Shown: piece after piece, positions 55,749 through 64,000 of the stretch
Position numbering within the stretch: the stretch's first letter is position 1
How the letters are laid out: each line of letters opens with the position of its first letter
Assembly: GCA_963920635.1 (NCBI GenBank)
Contig: OY987307.1
Location: forward strand, 14,833,735-14,897,734
Origin: Pseudeuparius sepicola
Lineage: Eukaryota > Arthropoda > Insecta > Coleoptera > Anthribidae
DNA length: 64,000 bases
Reading direction: 5' to 3'
Notes under the pieces: generated by a model
What the model was told of the DNA's origin: nothing
Seen by the model: only the letters and a program-made list of their open reading frames with translations
Database searches by the model: none
Translations under genes and position numbers: made by a program

Positions 55749-58200
55749 GGTTATTGACAGTTACTAGTTGGAGATTGTTCGGCGAACACAATATAAACAA
55801 ATACAAAATTAAAACTTTTTAAAAACAGGCTTTTCTTTAATCCATGAACTAAAACGGATAAAATAAGTTTAGGTTTTCGTTAAGATAATTCAATGCCACA
55901 CTGCGGCAAGCTTTTTAAATCAAAAAGCTCGTCGCGCAAAATGTTCATAAAAGTAGGTACCAATTAAGTTTATCGGACAGTGATTGGTTGATAAGCAAGA
56001 ATATATTTTCTTTACAGTTTGGGCGACAAGCTTTTTGATTTAAAAAAGCTTGTCGCAGTTTGGCATTGAATTATCTTAACGAAAACCTAAACTAATTTTA
56101 TCCATTTTAGTAAATGGCTTACTTAAATAAAAGCTTGTTTTTAAAAAGGTTTTTTTATTATTTATTTTATTTTATGCTTTTTTAGTACCTATTTGATTCC
56201 CATCTCAGAAGGGTTGTAAAGAAATTTAGTCCGCCATCTTGGGGCATCGGGCATCCGCCCTATTGGATTTCGAGGCCAACGATAAAGACAGGCCACGGCG
56301 CTAACGCATAATCGCGTAGTCACGTGACCAACTTACTATACTATAGGTATTTTCCTCCCACAACACATTTGTCCACTTTAATTATTGTTTCACTTTCTTG
56401 AAAATGTGTTAGCCACACATACTTAAGGGTTTTTTAGAAATTAAATCTCAGTTGGGATTTGACGAATCCATTTTTGGCGGAAATTTTCATCCCGAGGCAA
56501 AACAAATGTTTGTTATGGCGACACTTTCTTCCTGGCTGTTGTAATATGTATAAATATAAATAATATAAACAGACCCAATATTTGGTATTTAGGTTATTTT
56601 TTACGAAATAAAAATGAAAACTAACCTCAGTAGGTATACTGTAAATATTGCCGAGGTCTCAGTTGATCGGCAGCGTGAAAAACCGAATAGAAACCATATC
56701 AGGGCGTAGGTCGACAACGAAAATCCTCGCATACGTTACAAGACTGATTTATTTCGCACAAGGTGAATGGTGAATACAATAAATACACAAACCCAAACGT
56801 GGTCAACGGGAACGGCTTCCAGCCATCCGGACCGTCTGAACTCGCGGATCTCCCGTAAGCAGACCACCCCTCTGTGTCTCAGGCTCCAATGTCCAATACT
56901 GTCCCATGTCCATAATAGTCCATTCCGGGTTCCTTATTCTGTGGTTCGGGGGAGAATTCCCCTTACAGCGTCGCGTCGGTGCGAGCGGCACCAATACTCT
57001 TGGACGGCACGACTCCCACCCAGAGGCCACAATAACACCTGGGCGGTTCCCCTCCGCCAGGACACACGCGCACTAGACACAAACTTGTTTCTAAAATATA
57101 AACTAAGACGTTTAAAAACACTTTAAACATTGAAAACTTCTCAAAACCCAAGCTGCCGCTTTCAGTTATGTGACAAATGACATGTAAGGTCTGACTAAGA
57201 TGGTCACGTGATTTTTGTGCGCCAGGGCCTGTCTTTATAGTAGGCCTTGATTGGATTTAGTATGACGTCAGTCACCTTATCGTTTTCTACTCTTCAAATC
57301 CTTTCATTTGATACCCATGTCGAGGATGTTGTGAAGAATTAGGCAATTCGCCGTCTTGGGGATCGAGGCCGCCATATTAGATTTATTATGACGTCATTCA
57401 CCTTATTGTTTTCTACCCGTCGAGCCCGTTCGTTTGATACCCATGCTGAGAATTATTTTCCTTCTGGTGATAAAGGTATTTTTTACCGTGTCCCGAACTA
57501 GGTACGCCTATGTACTTACGCATGATATGTAACCTCCTTTGGCGAGTTGCTTGATTTGCAAACAATACACTTTTTTTGCCCATAACGTATTACTTAATTG
57601 TCTATATAAGCATTTTAAACCGACGAATACTTAAGAAACACTTAAAAACAGCGAAAAATTGCTTCTAAAAGACTCAGCACCAGTTATGTCAAACACAAGG
57701 TGAGGCACATTCTTAACCGATTTGCGCGTTTGTCAGATTGTGCGATTGGTATTGGTAATTGTAGGTATATTATTGTTTCCTTAGTTGTATCACAGATTTA
57801 AGTACTACACACTACACGTAGTATATAAATATTGCCTAATAAGTGTCTAGATAATTATAAATACTAGATTCACCTATTAGTCAGGCAGACCTTATCTCGT
57901 CAATACATAAATATCATATATTATCTACCATTATTTACTTCAAAGCCATCGTATTTGCAACCGATTGAGTATGTCCCTATAGTCCATACATACAACGGAA
58001 ACCACTGTTGCAAAACTATTATTTGCAATTTGATCTTGAAGATTATCTTAATTTACCAGAGAAATAAAGTTTTTTATTATGAATTATTGGCAACGCTGTT
58101 AAACTTTAACTAGTAAATAAATAATAGAGTATAAAAAGTGCTACCCCTTACAAACATTTCAATCTACAGATGCCATATCTATGTTTTTTATTTTTCTGAG
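55749..58200 (+). repeat. Dispersed repeat family R2, copy 2
   Basis: Same family and strand as 21293-23022. It lacks the 253-bp MITE but is interrupted by the insertion at 56271-57249. The inner palindrome is at 55848-56111. The end lies near the word CTATGTTTTTTATTTTTCTG. Confidence 0.75.
56271..57249. mobile_element. 979-bp insertion with 9-bp target duplication
   Basis: ATTGGATTT at 56262-56270 is repeated at 57250-57258; R2 copy 1 lacks the insertion. Terminal inverted repeats begin C(G/A)AGGCC and share TAAAGACAGGCC and TCACGTGACCA. A 119-codon plus-strand open frame (56767-57126) has no motif I can name. The superfamily is unclear; 9-bp duplications occur in Mutator-like elements. Confidence 0.75.
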
Positions 58201-58986
58201 TTAAGTACTTACCTTAACCTTCCCACAACCTGTATTCATTATAAGGATATTTATTGTAACACAACTTTTTTATAGTTTCTTTTGTTTTGATCTTTCATAT
58301 TTACCTATAAAAATTTGGATTTTAAAACTTCTAAGTTCTACTGTTTGAGTTTATTTTTGGAAACCCTATAACAAAGCTCCCGCAGTCGTGGAATTTGACG
58401 ATTTGAGTCTGCACAAATCCGCATGCGCGGACTATCAGGGTTCCTCACGAGGCAGTACGAAAAATACTGTACTCGGTCATATATCAAAAGTCTTTTCCAT
58501 AAAAGAAATTGGTACAAGAATCGCATCGCTAGAGGAGCATTCCCTTACTGATGGAGTGCCTACTCAATCGATAGCAAATTAATCAGATCTGCATCTCTCT
58601 AAATTCACTTGCGTTGAACCAGAGCATAACGCTTTATAAATAATGTGATAATTCTTATCATATCAATTGGCTAAACTGGTATTTATGTTATGTCAAGGTC
58701 ACCGGCTAAACCATGCACTTCGATACAGCGAAACCTCTTTTTTCGCAATTTTGAACAAGTAGAGGCATTCAATTTGTTCTACTACAGCTGCCCACGGCAC
58801 AGGTCGTTCACTTTGTTTACATTTTTTAGTTGATTTAAAAGGAACCTGGCCATTTTCGAGTTTTGCTGACTGCATTCATTCTTTGCAGAGTCTAAGCTAA
58901 CGACAATATAACGACTTTCTAGTTGTAAAGAAGGATGACATTCGTAGATTCGTAGATAATTAATTGAAACATTAACTCATGCAAGC
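58201..58986. other. No gene recognised
   Basis: A+T-rich DNA without clear coding or repeat structure. Confidence 0.4.
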
Positions 58987-59011
58987 TTTCGCATAATATA
59001 TTCTTCATCAG
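58987..59011 (-). ncRNA. Hammerhead-like core, weak
   Basis: On the minus strand CTGATGA, then a poorly paired A+T-rich stem, then GAAAGCTTGC. Similar to the 35263 motif in its flank (GAAAGCTTG). Confidence 0.3.
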
Positions 59012-59200
59012 GCAAAGTTACAAAAAATATTAATAAATGTTTGTAAAAGTAACGTAAAATAATTGCATATGTGGGGTAAAAAAGTCAATCAGTGTCAATC
59101 AAGTTGTATTTATCGTCCACAATTATTATTATCTCAGGCTAACAAAAAAATATCAGCTTTCTTGGACAAATATAATTTTTATTAATAAATCAAGCCAACG

Positions 59201-59228
59201 TTTCGACTCAGTTTCGAGTCATCATCAG
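59201..59228 (-). ncRNA. Hammerhead-like core, Penelope tail remnant
   Basis: On the minus strand CTGATGA, stem II GACTC/GAGTC around GAAACT, then GAAACG. The stem sequence differs from that of the 34402 motif but still pairs, which is covariation support. Surrounding bases resemble a Penelope-like tail. Confidence 0.5.
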
Positions 59229-59479
59229 GGCTAAATCTCATAATCTCATTTTATACTTAGATACTTACAAGCACACTTTTTCATATAAATAAAATTCTTA
59301 AATAATAAATAAACAAACAGAGACGATACCGAATTTACACATTTTCATGTATATAAAATTCTTAAAAACAAATACTTACACAGACGGTACAGAATTTTTA
59401 TTATTAAGTCTGGGATATGGCTTATTATGATTGGGAGTTCCAAACAGAATTCATGATGTCGGGAGAATCGTTGCTACAT

Positions 59480-61300
59480 TTACAAAGTTAATCTGTCTTC
59501 AAAAATGCTCCAATTTTGTCGTTATTAACAAAACCACGAGCACCTACTTCTCCGCCAACATCTGAATCGTCTGTGGCAAGAGTAAACAAATTGGCGAATT
59601 TTTTAGAGCACTTTTGCATTTTTCGAAGCATTGAATATACTAAGAGTGAGAATAGTCTATGTTTGTACCTTTCTTTAGGCATCTAGTCATAGGGGCTGAT
59701 AGTTTTGAAAATTGAGGGATAAATCGTCAGTAATAACCTACTAATCCTAAAAAGCTTTTTATTTTTTTTTTGTTTTGGTATTGGAAATTTTTGAATTGCT
59801 TTAATTTTGTCGGGACTTGGTTTAATTCCTTCAGTGGTTATATCGTGTCCTAGAAATGCTACTTGCTTGTTAAGAAATTCTGACTTGACGAGTTACTTCT
59901 TGCAGTTTTGTGAAAATATTATTTATGTTCAAGAAGAGATTTGGAAAAAAATAATAACATCATCCATATATACGAAGCAAAATTTGTATAGACATTCTCC
60001 CAAGACTTCATCCATCATTCTTTGCAACGTGGCCGGGCCATTTTTAAGACCAAAAGGCATTCTCTGTTATACTCGAAATAGCCGTTGGGAACAGTACCTA
60101 AAGGCGTTTTTTCTAACGAGTTTGGGTGTACCTCTATTTGGTGAAAGCCCTGAGCTAAGTCTAGCGTTGTAAAGTATGTACATTTTCCTAAGCTGTCTAG
60201 TATTTCTACTATTCTGTCTTCAATTTCCTGTAATCTATGACCATCCTAAACTTTCTCTTTCTTGATGCGTCGATTTTTTTAGGTACTATCCAGATGGGGG
60301 CCGAAATTCGAAATGGAGGGTTTTATACTTTGTTTATAATAGTTTTTGTATTTGGGTGTTAATTTCAATTTGCATACATTTAGGGTGACGGAAGGATTTA
60401 ATGAATATAGGATATCCATTTTTTGTTCTGATTTAATGTGTTACAGAATTTGTAAAAGTTAAATCAAAGTTTTATTATTAGAATAGATATATTTTTAGAC
60501 TCATAGCTATGGCAAATATTAAGAATTTTCGCTTTTGTTCGGCATTCGGTTCTAATTAGATCTGAAGAGAACTGTGTATTATCAAGTGTCTAAAATTATC
60601 GTTAACTAAGGTCTCGTAATTTTTGAAAGATTGCACATTTAGAGGGTACTTATTCGACAATGAAATTCTTTATGTTTAATTTAGGTAATATAATAAAGCC
60701 GTTTATAGTGAAATATGTAATGAGTCATGGAAAATGACTTCATTACCGAAGGTTAATGCTTCTAGAAATACTTCTCCGTTATCAGTATACTTACAGGAAT
60801 TAATTGAGGGTTAAATTTTGCATTAACATGAATTTTGAATGGAACTTGAACATTCGCGATGGTAAACGTATATTTTTTTATGATCAATACGCTCAAACTG
60901 TCGAGTTCTTCAGTACCAAGTAATATGTCAAAATCGTCGTGCCAATAAACTGCTTTGTTTTTTGAGGAATTCCAATTTATTGGAGTGAAGGCAAAAATGC
61001 TTGTAAATTGTGTGTTTTTGTTTGTTTCATGGAAGTCAGTGGAAAATGTGCGAAAAATGTTTTTAAATTAAGTAATGATCGAGCTGATTTTGGATTGATT
61101 AACGTATCAGATCCACCAGAATCGATTCAGACCCTTAAGTTTAGAATTAGGCAAATAAAAATATGGTGGGTAGTTTGGGTAATTTACTATTAATCTAGGG
61201 GGTTTTTCCGAGGCTAAGTTTGGAAAATCCTCAAGCTTGGAATTTTCATTAATTTGTGTGAGCCTTTAATACTTCTATATTGTTATTGTAATAGGTTGAT
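59480..61300 (-). pseudogene. pol: Broken pol of element C (relative of element B)
   Basis: The minus strand carries, from right to left in window coordinates, a protease region (DSGGSDT in a shifted frame near 61110), a WHDDFDILLGT segment near 60940, and RT blocks (a [12 protein letters not shown] piece near 60290, FTTLDLAQGFHQ near 60150, MPFGLKN near 60060). A LGH-x-ITTEGIKP segment near 59830, and near 59590 an FEKCKSAL block with a degraded TTDAS, follow. All match element B Pol closely but with many shifts and stops. RNase H beyond its start, integrase, env and the 3' LTR are absent. Confidence 0.85.
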
Positions 61301-61316
61301 TGGTATTTGCGAGCAT

Positions 61317-63287
61317 AGGTGCCTACTTATGTAAATCTCCAGGGGGGCTCACCACATTTTTAATTTACTGTATCTACAGGGTGGCCTATTTGAAATGGAA
61401 GCATCCCCGTAAATTTTTTATTTTTCATTCGATTTTAACCGGGTTCTTTTCTAAAGATAGGTCACAAAAAACTCTTTTTTACTTTGGTGCAAAATATCAG
61501 GTCTTAATCTCAATTTTCAAGGCCTACTACGTTATTTTCTAGTAAAAAATTACGAAAACCATTTAGCGAGTTTTTTATTTAAAATCTTATACCTCAGTGT
61601 TAATCAGGACATCCTAAAGTCCCCACATACCAAATTTAAACAAAAAACATAGAGGGAGTTCCTTTTTGCGGGTTGTCAAAGTTGAGCAAAATATCCAATA
61701 GAAAATAGACAAAGTGTCTTTCTCTGTGTCATCTCAAAATACTGAATTTTTGGGGTCAAATATCGAGTATATCCGCCCCCCAGACACTATAAACGAACTA
61801 AGTCTAAAAATACAGAAGCCTGAGTCAGTAAGTACATATGAGTTATGGTGGCTGGTGTGCCACAACAGGAAATGCACAGAAAATGTATCATTTTTCACAG
61901 TGACTATCGAGAAAGGTATAATTTAAATTATTTTTTATTTGTTGGTTGGCATTTTGTAAAGGAATAAATTACTTTTGTGTTTATTAAGTAATATTTTTTC
62001 AATGATTCCAGAACACTCTTGATCCAGATAAAGTTTCATAAAATTTCAGCATTTTGAGATGGTCCAGAGAAAAATACCCTGTATATTTTTGTATTGAATC
62101 ACCAACACTTCGAGTAGTCCTGTTGATCATTCAACAGCTGATTCTACGACACACTTGACTCGCCAGATGCTTTTAAAATTCCTATTTTGCTCATATTTGG
62201 AACCCTGCAGAAGAGAACTCCCTTTTTTTTATCAAATTTGGTATGTAGGGGTTTTGGGGTGTCCTGATTTACGCTGTGGTATCAGATTTTAAATAAAAAA
62301 AGTCACTAAGTATAGTTTTCGTCATTTTTTACAAGAAAAAAATTTCTAGTAGGTCTTGAGAATTTTGCACCAATGTAAAAAAAAGGTTTGTTGCGATCTA
62401 CAGAAAAGAATGAGCTAAAATCGGATGAAAAATAAAAAAATATGGGGGTGCTTCTATTTCAAATGGGCGACCCTGTATATACGAGTAGGTACTTGCTAAA
62501 TAAATATATTAAAATTTAAAAAAGGATTTTAGTAAAAAGTTCGCCACGGCTTGTCAAAAAGAAAACAATATATTTATATTGTAGTATATTTCTTCTAAAA
62601 AATTTACAAACATAAGAATCACATTCTATCACAGCAGGTACACGCACATCAGTTTTACAAAATAAAAAAATTAAAGTTTGTACGGAGTACGGTGACAGAA
62701 ATAAGATGTGAAAATGCACACGAAGTAATGAGTCAATTCTGCATAGATCTGGCTTGTGACTTACAATAAGTCTAAAATTCCTTAGTTAAAAAGATATTTT
62801 ATTTATACCTACTCTGCTACTTACAATAAATATGTAAAAGGTGTACCTATATAAAAAGATATTATATTATATCTGTAAAGATACAGAGAAACGCAGAATT
62901 GACCTTATAGGAGAGGTACATTTAAAACAAATTTAACCCTTCTTAGTAGCATTGTAAATAAAAATGAAAAATAGAAAAATGTATTGAATTAAAAAAAATT
63001 AGAATTAAAATTAAAAAAAGCGCAAAAGTATTTTCTCTGCCAGGTGTTATTTTTATAAATTCATTTATGATTGGTTTAAGATCTATATTTTCAGATATAT
63101 ATGTCATTATGGATTTACAACACAAACCTATTTATCAATGAATGGTAGGGTCTCCCCTTCCCCTTGCTTATTAATTTTGTTATAGCGATTATGATTTGAA
63201 ATTTTAAACAATTTCCGGGGGGGGGACTAAGCCCCCCCACAAATTTCTCCAGGGAGGCCCGAGCCCCCCTACTTTCGGCGCCTATGT
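61317..63287. mobile_element. ~2-kb nested insertion splitting element C
   Basis: Separates the gag and pol remnants of element C. Its ends carry ATAGGTGCC and GGCGCCTAT in inverted orientation, next to runs of G or C (AGGGGGGCTC and GAGCCCCCCT). The right part includes GGGGGGGGG/CCCCCCC runs near 63215-63240. The foldback at 61375-62477 lies inside. No coding capacity is recognised. Confidence 0.5.
61375..62477. mobile_element. 1.1-kb foldback MITE
   Basis: Termini TACAGGGTGGCCTATTTGAA and its diverged inverse (GGGCGACCCTGTA). The arms extend ~300 bp, with a shared AAATTTTTTATTTTTCATTC stretch and scattered mismatches. The open frames 61300-61542 and 61714-61926 are not recognised. Confidence 0.7.
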
Positions 63288-63868
63288 ACGTGGATTGTCT
63301 TGAAGAAGGAGGGAGTGTCCATAGCGGATGCCTTGAAAAGTCTGAGGAGATCTTCTATTATTCCCAACTGTGTTATTTCGGTTAAATGGAGAGTTATATC
63401 GTCGAAAAAGCGAATTATGTAGTTGAGGTGGTGAATGCTGGTGTTGGGGAATAGGATGGTTCACATTACCGAATCTGGGGTGTGATTGTGGAGCAAAGGG
63501 TGTTGAAAAGGGCCTTGGTGAAGGGTTTAGGCTTTTGAGCGTCGATGGGAATCAACACTTTTGAGATATATGACATATTATAGAGTGATTGTTGTATATG
63601 ACCCAAGGAAATGTAATGTTGTAAGGCTTCATCGAGGGAATTTAGAGTAAAGTGCGATAGAGGGTCACAATATGAGTTATGAATTCCCGAAGTAAATACC
63701 GAGAGCTTGTTTTTGAAATAAGTTAATTTTAAAGGTCATTTAATATAAGAGAAACTCTGTTGTGATACTCGTCGTAACTTTCATTACGTTTTTGAACTGT
63801 GATCTGCAATTTTGTAATTAAAATATCGTCACTTCTACGATCACCATACTTATGCAGTAGGGCAGTTC
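63288..63868 (-). pseudogene. gag: Broken gag of element C
   Basis: The minus strand matches element B Gag. Near 63850 a KYGDRRSDDIL segment and a TVQKRNESYDEY block occur. After a short deletion, CDPLSHFTLNSLDEAL (near 63650), a Y-N-M-S-Y word and the P/H/N-rich tail (63282-63464) follow. Frameshifts and stops break it, and sequence beyond 63868 is unrelated, so the N-terminus is displaced by another insertion. Confidence 0.8.
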
Positions 63869-64000
63869 GTACCAGGGGCGCCAGGGCACCGGGTTTTCAG
63901 AATTCTATGGGGGGCAAAAAATATACAGACTTTTTTGCGATTTTTTTTAAATAAAAACAAATAAATAAGTAAATACCTACTTAAAATAAAATAAAAAAGT
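63869..64000. other. Unrelated insertion in element C gag
   Basis: The match to Gag stops at about 63868 and is followed by GGGGCGCCAGGGCACCGGG and A-rich DNA. Likely the end of another mobile element that continues past the window. Confidence 0.4.

Overview
This is A+T-rich eukaryotic DNA, very probably from an insect nucleus. The main evidence is two full-length Ty3/gypsy retroelements of the errantivirus type (gag, pol, and an env related to baculovirus F proteins). Remnants of Penelope-like, DIRS-like, THAP-domain and mariner-like elements and many foldback or MITE elements add support. The species cannot be told; a large, repeat-rich insect genome such as a beetle's fits. Only one ordinary host gene is visible: the first coding exon of a TGF-beta/BMP-type ligand at 45004-45375, present a second time at 52599-52970.

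Layout. (1) 96-7529: errantivirus-like element A, minus strand, 225-bp LTRs that read as identical, CGCG target duplication, tRNA-Ser primer site, open gag, pol and env. (2) 7.5-11.5 kb: small inverted and tandem repeats and a CpG-rich patch. (3) 11.55-14.13 kb: decayed DIRS-like element (RT, RNase H, tyrosine recombinase). (4) 14.6-15.3 kb: ~152-bp tandem repeat; 15.8-16.2 kb MITE; 16.7-19.16 kb a 2.46-kb foldback. (5) 21.3-23.0 kb: a dispersed repeat found again at 55.7-58.2 kb, each copy carrying a different later insertion. (6) 24-29 kb: mariner-like transposase fragment, MITEs, a SINE and a spliced THAP-domain pseudogene. (7) 32.5-35.4 kb: palindromic Penelope-like element and a related foldback, both with hammerhead-like motifs. 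(8) 36127-42967: errantivirus-like element B, plus strand, TGCA target duplication, LTRs differing at one base. (9) 38109-53240: direct tandem duplication of ~7.54 kb containing most of element B and the TGF-beta exon with its upstream region. The junction holds a 59-bp filler identical to an inverted piece of the Penelope repeat ~13 kb upstream. (10) 53.9-64 kb: mariner-like fragments, foldbacks, and a broken relative of element B (element C, minus strand) split by a ~2-kb nested insertion.

How it fits together. Elements A and B share one expression plan: Gag from the genomic RNA, Pol in the -1 frame, and Env from a predicted spliced RNA whose ATG lies in a 26-nt leader segment. Splicing creates the Env signal peptide. 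Element B inserted upstream of the TGF-beta exon, and a later template-switch-like event duplicated part of B together with that exon. All ORF starts called at GTG or TTG are open-frame boundaries and not real initiation codons.
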